Part shown: positions 19,899 to 30,529 of the stretch, in pieces
Layout: each line of letters starts with the position of its first letter
Position numbering within the stretch: the stretch's first letter is position 1
The notes under the pieces: model-generated
The model's input: only the letters and a program-made list of their open reading frames with translations
The model's database searches: none
What the model was told of the DNA's origin: nothing
Assembly (NCBI GenBank): GCA_003427395.1
Contig: BFEA01000159.1
Span: forward strand, 189,332 to 220,912
Direction: 5' to 3'
DNA: 31,581 nucleotides
Source: Chara braunii
Taxonomy: Eukaryota > Streptophyta > Charophyceae > Charales > Characeae
Made by a program: the position numbers and the translations under genes

Positions 19899-20154
19899 NN
19901 NNNNNNNNNNNNNNNNNNNNNNNNNNNNNNNNNNNNNNNNNNNNNNNNNNNNNNNNNNNNNNNNNNNNNNNNNNNNNNNNNNNNNNNNNNNNNNNNNNNN
20001 NNNNNNNNNNNNNNNNNNNNNNNNNNNNNNNNNNNNNNNNNNNNNNNNNNNNNNNNNNNNNNNNNNNNNNNNNNNNNNNNNNNNNNNNNNNNNNNNNNNN
20101 NNNNNNNNNNNNNNNNNNNNNNNNNNNNNNNNNNNNNNNNNNNNNNNNNNNNNN
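19899..20154. other. Assembly gap (256 N)
   Basis: Unknown sequence. It follows C-rich low-complexity DNA, a usual cause of assembly breaks, so its true length is not certain and the two sides may not be contiguous. Confidence 0.95.
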
Positions 20155-20798
20155 AAACATCAGTTAATATTCCATTCAATGCAAATAGAATCAACAAATA
20201 AGATAGAGTAAAAAAAGAACAAGCACCGAACTCTCGAAGCCATAAATAAATTAAAAGAAAAAAATGCAAGAAATGAAATTGACCTGGTTCAGAACAACAA
20301 TTAAAGATTTAAAATCACACACCGAAAAAAAAAATGGGCACGCAACGTGCACCACTCGTAACAGAAAATGTAATGTACATGAAAAGTCGTGAACGATGCG
20401 AAGTACCTGACAGGCTGACACTAATATCACACATGCAAAATGTAACATGATACAATGTACCCTACTGCTAATGCACTGGCATCACATGTCGAAAAAAATA
20501 CAAGAAACAGTTGTTTACAAGTCATGTCGTAGCTGTCGAGATGCTATACAGTCTGAACTCAGTCTGCTGCAACCGACGACACTCTACAAACACCCTATTG
20601 GCACCAAAATCATACTCTACGAACACCCTACTGGTACCAAAATCATACACACCAACAAGTAAAGCACGCACACAACCACTGAGTGTCTGACAATACTGAG
20701 ACAAGACGAGACGACTCAGACGACCAAAAAAACTACGACCACACAACATGACGATGTACAGTGCGAGTAGGGGAGAAGCGAAGTGTCGGCCTCATCGG
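20155..20798. other. AT-rich DNA downstream of the hAT gene, no gene seen
   Basis: No protein-like ORF on either strand. A short direct repeat (ACAAACACCCTATTGGCACC and ACGAACACCCTACTGGTACC with ...AAAATCATAC following) lies at about 20585-20650. It could include the 3' end of the hAT element on the minus strand. Confidence 0.4.
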
Positions 20799-23700
20799 TC
20801 AACGACCCTTCTTCCCCTTCCCGCTGTGTCTCCTCGTACCCCCTCGAGTGCCGGATATCGACCTCTTCCTCCCTCGTGAGGATGAAGAAGTCCGTGCAGC
20901 GGAGCGTCTAGATGCACGCGTCGGTGGGGGTCCCGGGGGAGGTGGGGGCTCATCATAGTCGTCGTCGTCGTCACCATCGGAACCGCTCCTGCTCTCCTCC
21001 TCTCCCCCCTCCTCGCCCTATTAGTCCTCCTCCGCCTTCCGCACAGTCGCATCCATATCAGGATCATCCTCCTCGATGGTGACTGGGCCTCCTCCCTTCC
21101 TCAACACAACAACCCTCGCACTAGCCTCTGCAATGGTCTGCTCACGGCAGGATCCACGAGGCACCCCCAACCCCTCCGCCCCCGAACTCTCTCCAAGTGC
21201 AGTGCCTCCCTCTACAGGCACGGGGCATGGACGAGGAGGTACTCCACGCTTGCGTGGAGTCTGCTCCTGCACGGCACTCGTCGCTGCTCTCAGAGTGTAC
21301 TCCAAGGTCTCGGTCGACACTCCTCTGCCTCGACCTCGCTGAGGCTCACAACCTGATGTCGGTACCTCCCTCGCCGCGGTCGTCCAGGCGCCTCCTCCTC
21401 CCAAGCCCGACTGAAGGCATGTAGTGTGCTCCGTGACATGGCGAGTGGAATCCAAATCTATGTTTGTTCTCTTGAATATCGCCATGTCACACACGTCCTG
21501 CTGAACTGTTGTCGTGTCACGAACCATGCATCTCCCAGGCGTGTGTGGGGATCGAGAGCCTCTGCCTGTGGGCGACGATGATGGATCAACTACAGGTGCT
21601 CTAGGAGGAGGGGGTGGCATGTCTCCTGTGCGTGGTGCTGTCTCCGTCACGCCACCTGAAACCCCTGGAACATGTCCCGCGGTATGTCCTCCGGTGGAGG
21701 TAGACCCAGACCACACGGGCGACACAGGACCCCATGGAACCGAAGGGATCGTCTGCCATCATGATGCTGGATGCTCGAGCCTCCGGTCGAAGATCCGCCG
21801 GTCCAATCGAGTAACATCGCGCACAACCTCTCTCGCCAACTCCTTTGCATCCAAAGGATGACGGACCTCCTGCGGAGCAAAGTGGCTAGGAAGACGTGGG
21901 TGCACAACCACTGGCTCGGACCCCAAATCCGTGATAACAGGTGGTGATACACCATGCACTGGCATCTGAACCGCCTGCGACTGTCGGCCCTGAGCCAAGT
22001 GAAGGCCCGAGAACGGAACGACTGGACCCGTCGCTGTCTCCTGGACCTCGCGCCGTGCGTTTATAGCCCCCTCGACTCATCGCTGTCCTGCCTGCACACC
22101 CTCATCCACCGCCTGAGGCCGTCCCTCCACAGCAACGTCCGTTGCCTCTGCTCCACCCAGCATAGCCTCGGGTACCGGCTCTGCTGCCATTCCCTCCGCA
22201 ACGTCCTCCCCCGCCACCACCCCACCCTGCACACAATCCCCCCCTATCTCTCGACGCCTGACCTCCTCTACGGCCCGTGCGAACGCCTGAGCACGCGAGT
22301 CATTCGATGCCAAAATTCGAGCCCTCTCTCGCTCAATGATGTCGTGTGCTGCATCAAGAGACTCAGTCGTCGTCCTCTCTCGCGTGGTCTGTGTAAAAGT
22401 CTGTCCTGGTGCCTCGTCCCTCGATGGAGCCCGGTCTGTCGATGTCGCCCCGCCGCAACTAGGTGGAAGGCCCATCGACAAATCTAAGTCTAAGTGGGTC
22501 CCCATCTCCGAATCCGAAATCCCAAACCCCCTCGCCACACCCGGGGTTATACCCGCTATAACCGGATCGAGCTCCTCCGTGAGAAACTGCTGCATTAGGC
22601 GCTCGTCATCGCCCCCACGCTGCACCTCGGCCTGTGCGGCTATCTCCTCCTCCACTGGTCCTGGCACCTCCCCCTCCACTGCAGCTGCCGACGGATCCTC
22701 CTCCTCGTCCACTGCTGCTCTCACCTTAACACCTGCTCCTCCTGTTGCTGCCATCTGCCCCTCCACTGCTGCACCTCCTCCTTCCGTTGGTGGATCCTCC
22801 TCCAGCACTAATGATGCCATCTCCTCCAACACTGATGTTGCTGCTGCTGTTGCTATTCCCTCCACTGCTGCTGCCGACGGTGCCCCCTCCTCCTGCAATA
22901 TCCCCGGAGAAGGTGGCGGACTGCCCCGCCTCTGTGGAGAAGTCCGCGCTGAGGCAAAGAGGACCCCAACTCCTCCTGTCCTCCGTTGCCGTGGTCGGCT
23001 GAAGTGGCGAGACGGGTGATGGTGGTGCAAGACTGGGAGCAGGAGGTGGCGGCATGGACGAATCCCGCCTCGTCGGAGTGGGGGTCATCGCCTGTGCCTC
23101 TGGGCCACCCGTGGAAGCGACCTCACCGAACGGGCCCCAAAACTCCCCCTCTCCCCCCAGCATCTCCCTCTCCGCCCGGTCCGCCGCCCGTGGTGCAGTG
23201 TGTGCCCTCGTCTCCTCAGAGTCGGGATCCTCGTGCGTCTCGTCGATCTCACGGGGAATGCGGCGCGCAGGGTCATCTACCGCCTCGCGTACCGGCGCCT
23301 CGTCTGAGTCATCCTCCCTGGGGTAGGGACGAAAAATGCAAGCACGTCTATCGAAAATGGCATCAGCAGAGGGTGTGCGGACGCCTCGAAGGGATCCCCG
23401 GTAATGAGTGCAACCTGACGGGCAATCTCCTCCTCCGTCATCCCCCATGCGAGTCCCCGACCGCACAGGCTCCAACTCGAGTCCTGCCTGGCAATCCAGC
23501 ATGCCCTCGTCCCGCTCCCATGGCAGCACATAACCGCATCCAGCCCACCGATACTCAGTCAACCGCACATTTGCGGTGATCTCAACGAGTTGAACGACCT
23601 TCTCGAAGGCCAACTGGTTGCGCTTCTTCGTGTGAATGCCCTCGTGGACTGCCCAGTTTCTCTCCGCTGGAGAGGCGCAAGACCACATGTGCATCACCCA

Positions 23701-25443
23701 AAGAGCGCAACGCTGCAACTCTTGCGCGCCTGACCCGAACTAAGACCACCAAAACGCGCACTCAATCGTCTCGTTGTCGCCGCTGCACGCGCGCCCACGA
23801 GCATGCCCCTCCGGCCCGCCCCAATCCCCGAACCTGCCCTGCCGAATGTGGAGGTTCTCAAACTGCCGACATGCAAGGATGTACTCCGCACCCTCCAACT
23901 CGAATCCCGTCTGCGTCAAAATGTACCTCTTGGCTTGCCCCACAAGCCAAGCATCGTACCGCTCTACCTGGCCCAAAAAGTAGCGAACATGTCGCCTGCG
24001 GGGGTTCAGTAAGAACGCTGCGCAGTGAGCCGGCTCAAGCATGTGCTGTGTGCGAGCCTGCACACGCCTGATGATCCGGTCAGCGAACGACTTCCCCAAA
24101 GGGGCACATGCGTCCATCACACGGCGGACAAGATCATGCATCCACTCGATCATGAGGGACATGTACTGTCCTCCACGATCCATCCGCCTAAGCAACTCCA
24201 TGACGGGCTGCATGATATGGACGATGGTGGCCACCCTCTGCCACCATATATCCCATCTGATCTGTCGGCGCACCCAACGCGCCATGACGCACACATCGGA
24301 AGACCACGGGATGGAAGAAAAAGTCTGCGCGTCATCCCCTCGCATCATGTCCTGCAGAGTGTCCTGCAGGGCCAACAACGTCTATAGCATGGAGTAAACA
24401 CACGCAAACCGCGTCTCGCAAGAAAGAATAAGCCCCTTGTCGGGGCTGCGCGTCCTAAGAAAATGAAGGGCGGCCTGGTGGGTTTTGAAAAACACCACCA
24501 ACACACGAGCGCGTGTGATCGCGTCCACAAACACGTCGCAACTCGTCCCCATGTCTGACCACAATTTGTTGCATACATGGACAGAGCACGTGAGCCAGGT
24601 GATCCTCCTCAGTGCAGGAGGCATGGACGGCGAGGCCAATGCCCTTCCAGCCCCCACATAGGCAGAAGCGGAGTCAGTGCATATCGCATTGATCCGCTGC
24701 GGCCTGCCGAAGCTGAACTTGTGGAAGATGGTAACCCATCTCCGAAGGACATGCACTGCATTGTCCGCCTCGCCCTCTCGATTGATCGTCGTGTACACGA
24801 CGACCCCTCGCGAGCCAGCGACAAGGAAATTCACGATCGGTCTCCCGTCTCGTGATTTCCTCCCATCAGAGAGGAGGGTGGCACCAGTCACCGAGAATGG
24901 CTGCCTCACCTCCTCCAACTCCTCCTCCAACTCCGCACGGTGGGTCTCCACCGCCCTCATACTCGCAATCTCGCTGTGGTTGGGGAGCACAGCGCGTGGG
25001 GAACTGCAAGGCTGCTCAAGAAGCACCTGTTGATATGCCTTCCAAGCTTGGTTGCGGAAGGCATTGAAGGAGACCCTGCTGGAATACAGCCAGCGAAGGA
25101 ATGCCTTCTTGTGGTGAGCAACCCACTCGCCACCGTAGACATCAGTCACCTTCTGCTGGCGAAGCCTCGTTCCTGCTGGGGTTGCAGCCGGATCACTTCC
25201 TCCTTCCTTCCTCTTGGAAGACCCATCCGTTGCAACTTCCTTGCTCGCTTGCCTCCGCCAGTCCTCCAACCTCTCCCCAGTGCCTGGATAAAACTCTGTC
25301 ACGTTGTCGAGCGCATCGGTCCCGCACGGGGACCCTTCTGGCCGCGTCACGCAGGATTTGGCAGGACTTGTCGCGGAGACCGTTTGCCGCTCCGGCCGAG
25401 TGCGCCAGCCGTACCTCTCGCGAGCCCCTACGACAGGACAGGG
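20799..25443 (-). pseudogene. hAT-superfamily transposase with very long low-complexity tail, broken
   Basis: A cut-and-paste transposase read from right to left. From 25443 the frame holds a DUF659-type core: LLSDGRKSRDGRPIVNF (about 24873-24825) and ICTDSASAYVG (about 24684-24652) carry the first two catalytic Asp, followed by the Cys/His-containing WLTCSVHVCNK. In-frame TAGs lie at 24384-24382 and 23742-23740; after the second comes the hAT dimerisation domain (CASPAERNWAVHEGIHTKKRNQLAFEK read in two parts, about 23680-23590). A frameshift in 22726-23030 leads into an Ala/Glu/Pro-rich tail with an amphipathic helix (ERERARILASNDSRAQAF) and stops at 22079-22077, 21761-21759 and 21023-21018. 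It ends in an Asp/Pro-rich then Arg/Lys-rich C-terminus at 20799. The tail, near 900 codons, is far beyond usual hAT length. The BED finger was not found; terminal inverted repeats were not identified. Confidence 0.8.
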
Positions 25444-25689
25444 TCACGCGAGGCACAGCTACCTCCACCTGCGGGAGCTGTCACCATCCCTTAGGTGGGC
25501 GTATCCCCGCCGAGCTACTGAACCACATGCGAAGACTTTTCGTATGCAATTGTAGAGGTGGCTCAGCCGATGGCGTTTCTCGTTCGCTGTAGCATAGGGG
25601 GTACGCACGGTCGAACGTCCAAAATCGAACCCGCACGCGAGTCGACGTTCTGGGGGGCTGACGTCCCAAACGCGACTCGGCATCGGTCG

Positions 25690-25815
25690 ACTAGGACGCA
25701 TCGCACACACCCCGCATTACACCACAACACTCACATCTACCCACACATAACGCATAGACACACACAAAACAAGTATCACAAACAACACCACAACACCACA
25801 ACACTACAACACTCC
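25690..25815. repeat. CA/ACAACACC-rich low-complexity DNA
   Basis: Repeats of ACAC, CACAACAC and ACAACACC. No gene. Confidence 0.8.
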
Positions 25816-25864
25816 TAGTCCCTTCAGTATCCGACCCATAACTTTATGCAGCAAGAATTAGATA

Positions 25865-26210
25865 AGTATCGTGCGCTGGGTTCCCGTATAAGTGCCGGGC
25901 GAGCGCATGGCCTCCTCATATCAACCAGCCATACGGACATACGCAACCATTTGTGCTGGTAGGGTACTATGTGGTACTCGTAGCCTTGCAACCCTTGATA
26001 TTGTCGAGGGTCGCGTTCGACACTCAAGTGTCGGCTGATAGGAGCTTTGAGGGGTAATCTCTCGACGCCATACAACCGCCATGTGCGGTTGAAAACCACA
26101 CCCTCTTCGGCACCCTGTGCAGAGGGGTTGAGTAGAAAACTCTAAGCTGTCGTGGCGGTCAAATATCAAGGGGTTTGACTTTGACGGCTACCACAGACTA
26201 CAACGTCCAA
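25865..26210. other. Hairpin-dense segment, possible structured RNA or intron remnant
   Basis: Several perfect stems follow each other: CGACACT/AGTGTCG with a 2-nt loop (26018-26033), CAACCGC/GCGGTTG with a 5-nt loop (26073-26091), CCTCT/AGAGG enclosing GCAC/GTGC (26102-26125), and GTCAAA/TTTGAC (about 26158-26179). The left part starts with GTGCGC near 25871, which could recall a group II intron start, but I could not find the conserved domain V, so I give no class. Small minus-strand ORFs here look like chance. Confidence 0.35.
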
Positions 26211-26690
26211 CCCTAATAACTCTAAAAAGCAAGAATTAAGCAGGGACCTCTCTTTTCTCTCAGTGCAACTCTTACTTAATCACCATGCGCGGCCTCAACG
26301 GGTCGTGCGGACATAAGAAGATATGATGTAAAAGTTAGGAGATAGGAGACGATCACTCTCACAATCACGGTGTGGCTTCCTTCGAATATATATATACACA
26401 TATGATCCTACGCAAAACCAAGTTTGGACTTCAATTCACATACCTGTAATCACATCAAAAACCCGCATCAACAGAGAACACACTATACGGGGTCAACTTC
26501 AACCATTCTTTGCGCTCACACCCCTCGCTTTAGCCATACAAGCCTCATTCTTTGTGCGACTCTCAAAATAAAATACTGAGCGTCTTTATTAAATAGCCAT
26601 TCAATTAAAGTACGGGTAAAAATAGAACAAAACAACACAAAACACAGGGCTAAAACATGTAGGTTGAGTAGCAAGAGTGGATTAGAGTCG
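26211..26690. other. AT-rich DNA, nothing recognised
   Basis: No ORF of note; a TATATATATA run at about 26389-26398. Confidence 0.4.
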
Positions 26691-26691
26691 A

Positions 26692-26837
26692 GCCGGAAAC
26701 CGGCCTGTTATCAAAAGATAACAGAAGATGATCTTTGTAGGATCAGCTTGAAACTAGTCAAGCCTTGAATCAATCTGAATAAAGATGACCTGCAATGCAG
26801 CACAGGCCAGTACCCAAACCATGCTTGAGTGATCAAG
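26692..26837. repeat. Cascade of six small hairpins
   Basis: Three hairpins abut without spacer: GCCGG-AAA-CCGGC (26692-26704), CTGTTATC-AAAA-GATAACAG (26705-26724) and AAGAT-G-ATCTT (26725-26735). They are followed by GCTTGA-AACTAG-TCAAGC (26746-26763), CTGCA-A-TGCAG (26790-26800) and CTTGA-GTGA-TCAAG (26824-26837). Stems are perfect, and four of the six loops are A-rich. No protein code overlaps. Confidence 0.6.
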
Positions 26838-26884
26838 AAATAATCCCACCTTTCTAACTAACCTCTGATATTTATCTAAAAATA

Positions 26885-27125
26885 TAGGAAATTTCGGCAG
26901 CATATCCCCTAAACAGGATGGATTGCCAGATCTTTCATAGCTGAAAATACTCTAACTTTTTAAATTCTGCAAAATTTCGGCAGCGCTTCCCGTAGGAAAA
27001 GTGTCTTCCCAGAATTTCTACAAGTCCAAAAATGACTAACTCTTTCGAATTTGTACAAATTTCGGCAGCGCTTCCCATAGGAAAAGTGGGCTACCAAGAT
27101 TTATACAAAGCTGAAAGCAAAAACG
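26885..27125. repeat. Tandem repeat, about 85 bp, three copies
   Basis: The core AAATTTCGGCAGC occurs at 26889, 26972 and 27058. The second and third copies continue with GCTTCCC(G/A)TAGGAAAAGTG, which itself contains a TTCC/GGAA hairpin. Intervening parts share CTAAC and AAATTCTGC/AATTTGTAC-like pieces. Confidence 0.65.
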
Positions 27126-27489
27126 CAAGACAAAACTATACCTAGGACTAACTTCTAACACCTGCTTGATAACTTAGGCTCAATATTAGTCTGCATGCCC
27201 TCTGAGTGAGACCATGAGCCAATGCTGATCCTAACCCTCAACAGAGTCGGTCCTATCTCATCCCAGACTTCCCTCCCATCATTCATCTTACCTACCTATG
27301 GCTCCAGCACTTGGCGAGCATCTACAGCAACTACTGTATCAAAGAGAATACCCCAAAGATGACCTTCAAAAACATGCATAGGTGAGTGCAACATCTCTCA
27401 CCAACCCTCAGGTTCTTTTCCAGGTCACATAGTTCGTTCAAAAACCCTCATTATTCTCTTTTTACCCTTCCTTACATAAGACATAGGGT

Positions 27490-28710
27490 CAGTCAACCCA
27501 ACTTATGGATGTGACAGACCTGCCAATTTATATGACCAGGCCACACCAACTTATGGTGCCAGTCTGGTAACACAAATATACGTAGGGCATAGGACCAAAT
27601 CACACCAACTTATGGTGTCACCAGTTTTTTCCTAGACGATCGACATAAGGCGTATGACCGGGCCGCACCAACCTATGGCAAGGCCGATCAGCCTGAACGT
27701 TCGACATAAACAAAGAACTGAATCACCTCAACTTATGAGGGGTCCAGCCTCTACCTAAACAAACGACGAAAGGCATATGATCAAAACATAACAACTTATG
27801 TTGTGCCTTGGCCAGCCAAACACTGACATATAGCATAAAACTAGGCTACTCAACTTATGAGTAGTCTAGCCCTGCCTAAATAATAACAAGCGCGTGTGGC
27901 CGAACAACCCGCAACTTATGCGTTCGCCCAGCCTCCACAACACAACTACATCCAATAGGTAGAATCACAATCAAATTTTGTCTTCAGGCGAGCGGTCAGG
28001 TCATCTCAACTTATGAGGATCCCCACCCAAACGTCGGTTATGTTTAGAAAAAGAAAATATCCACACTTTATATACCTCTCTGCTTTCGTGCTATCAAGGG
28101 CATAAGACCAACTACCCAACTTATGGATGCGTCAGCCTGCCCAAAGTTACCACACCATTTTGTATTGTTCATCTTCCTTCCCTCTGCCTTGTCTGCTACC
28201 GGCTTATATGGCTGGATCTCCCAACTTATGACGCCCAACATGCCATAAATATACATAATAAATAGAGTATCAAAATTGTATACTCTGATTCTCTTTGTGA
28301 TGACGGCTCATGACTTGACCACACCAACTTATGGTGCGAATTGTCTCGCCTGAAACAATAAAGCATAAGACTGAGTCACACCAACTTATGGTGTGGTCAA
28401 CTTATGCCTAAACAATTGACGTAAGGCGTATGACCGGGCCCCAGCAACTTATGGTGAGACTGGTCAGCATAAACTTTCGGCATACACAAAGAACATGACT
28501 ACCTCAGCTTATGAGGAACCCAACCTTGCCTGAACAACCACGAAAGGCATATGACCAGGCACAACAACTTATGTTGTGCCTGATCAGCCCATACAGTTAC
28601 ATACAGCAATAGAACTAGGCTACCCAACTTATGGGTAATCTAGCCTGCCAAATAACAAATAGAACAGATGCGATCGACTAAGCAGTCCGCAACTTATATG
28701 TTCGCCCAGC
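27490..28710. repeat. Array of about 18 hairpins with constant AACTTAT loop and covarying stems
   Basis: The heptamer AACTTAT (once AACCTAT, once AGCTTAT) starts at 27500, 27548, 27607, 27670, 27730, 27793, 27852, 27913, 28008, 28118, 28223, 28326, 28383, 28446, 28506, 28566, 28626 and 28691. Spacing is near 60 bp in two runs of seven and near 105 bp between them. Flanks differ between units but stay complementary: CACC/GGTG, CCTC/GAGG, CATAAC/GTTGTG, CTACTC/GAGTAG, CGC/GCG, GGCACAAC/GTTGTGCC, TACCC/GGGTA. The two runs of seven correspond unit by unit at an offset of about 778 bp, a higher-order duplication. Linkers often contain CATAAG or CATATGACC, the former complementary to loop bases. 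No coding capacity, no CRISPR-like identical repeats. Confidence 0.8.
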
Positions 28711-30529
28711 CTTCGTCACATAATTACAATCGTCGTGTTGTCTGAATTCAATCAGTTAATTTTAATTATCAATAAATACTTGTTTATTCTACAAAGCAAT
28801 GTCCTGAACTTAAACAAGCAAATCAATCAGATATCCTTTCCAGTCATACTTACAGTCAGGTCAGTAGCAATATGATAATATAGTTTAACGATAGGATCAC
28901 ACGCGTAAATCGAGGGTTATACCTGAGTGTTCCCTGCCTCCAGAACCCCGCCTGGGCTCCGGCAGAGCTCCCGCAATCGGTGGGGCGAACCTCCCAAAGA
29001 GGCCTTGGTGCGGTCCTACGGGTTGCAATCCCGCTTGCCGCCTTCCTCTCGTAGCCTCAGACTAGACTGAGACTGAGAAGGATAGAAGTAGAAATGTTCA
29101 GTCTCTCGAGATGCAAGAGGAGTGCGCTCAATCTCACTGGAGAGGGCCTCGTTACCTTGATGCGCCTGAGGGCCCCGCAATGATGGCCAAATCACACAGC
29201 CTCTAGTCGAACTGAGCTCAATCTTCCGGCAACCAGTATTCTGACCAGGCCTCGAGTTACAGCGATAACCCCCCCTCACAGCCTGGGATAGTTCAGTAGT
29301 GATAAGTAATAATATGTAGTGACTAACAACGACAGTCCGCACGCGACAGGAGTTCTCAGCAGTCCGTATCCACTCTATAGCAGCAGCTCGTGCCCCATAA
29401 GCAGCCGCTTGGTCAGAAAGAGTCAAACTGTCAGCTGTCAATTCTCCAATTCGCAGTTACAGTCCCACTTGCAGCAATAACCCCTCTTGCATAGGCTGCC
29501 CACTCCTGCAGCAAAGGCACCAGCCAGCAGGTAAGTTGCAGTCCCTGCGTTCTTGCCCCTCACCGCCCAGTCAATTGGTAAGTCTGTAGCACCAACACTG
29601 GCTCATAACTGCGCTAGTTGAAAGGGTGGTTAACACCCTGGTCACTAGACCGGTCTGCAGCTCCCGCAACTGGCCTGTCACAACCCGGCTTTAAAACAGC
29701 CTGCCGATGCGGCGGCTTCCTATACCTGTAGTAATAGACTACCCGGTAACAGCACCGCATCCGCAGCCACAACTGCACGCCTACTGCAGGCGCAGACAGC
29801 CCAACAGAAACCGGTGTCACAGCAGCGGTAATACAGCCATCTGAGCAGCCATCTGTTCCGAACACCCTCCAGCCACAGCATGCCGCTCTCCCAAGATCGG
29901 CCGACGTAGCATAGTTCCTGTAACTCCACTACCTTGCATTAGCCTTTCAGCAGCCTGGCAGCCACAACTCACAGGTTCGTGGCAGCAACCTTCCCCTACC
30001 CCTTAAAGGTATTATGAGCTCGTGACTACAACTAGTGAAACCTCTCCGTAGTAATGGTCATGGTGACACAACATCAGAACGCAGCAAGCGCCCAGTACGT
30101 ATGGTAACCCTCAGTCTGCCCTGCAACAACGCCTCGCAACTCCCATCGGAGTCTCTTATAGCGCCCTTAAATCCGGAATAGTCTGCCATCTTCCCAACTT
30201 CAATAGTCATGCCCACACTCAACCATCTCGTCACAGGTCCCTGCTGGCGGACGACATATTGACTGATAAGTTTTTTTTTTTTTTTTCTTTCACATAGTCG
30301 CACCCTGAGAATTTACCTGGTCGTAGGCGTGGCCAGGTTGGGTGACTAACACGCAAAAAAAGAAAAGGAAAAATAGAGCGGAGCCCCACAACTTGGGATC
30401 AAGTAACAGGTCACTCAGACTGGCACGTCGACCATCATTATGAGTAAGGTCAGGATCGGGGTGGTCATGCAGTAATGTGAGATGGTTACTGTGACGATGT
30501 GGAAGGGGGGTACCTAGTCTATAGAGGCG
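28711..30529. other. Unassigned non-coding DNA
   Basis: Moderate GC, rich in CAGC/GCAG words between about 29450 and 29960. Minus-strand frames at 29016-29441 (141 codons) and 30058-30303 (81 codons) have no recognisable motif and look accidental. A T-run with C (about 30270-30290) marks a possible poly(A) tract on the minus strand. Possibly an LTR or UTR of an element I cannot identify. Confidence 0.4.

Noticed and set aside
20799-24384. Stop codon reassignment or programmed readthrough of TAG
   Set aside because: All three stop codons appear as breaks together with frameshifts, so ordinary pseudogene decay is simpler.
25865-26210. Group II intron
   Set aside because: GTGCGC start and many stems, but no recognisable domain V or exon-binding pattern; kept only as a structured segment.
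27490-28710. CRISPR-like array
   Set aside because: Repeats are not identical, spacers are related to each other, stems vary, and the genome is eukaryotic.
29016-29441. 141-codon minus-strand ORF
   Set aside because: No domain, composition like the surrounding non-coding DNA, no promoter or splice context.
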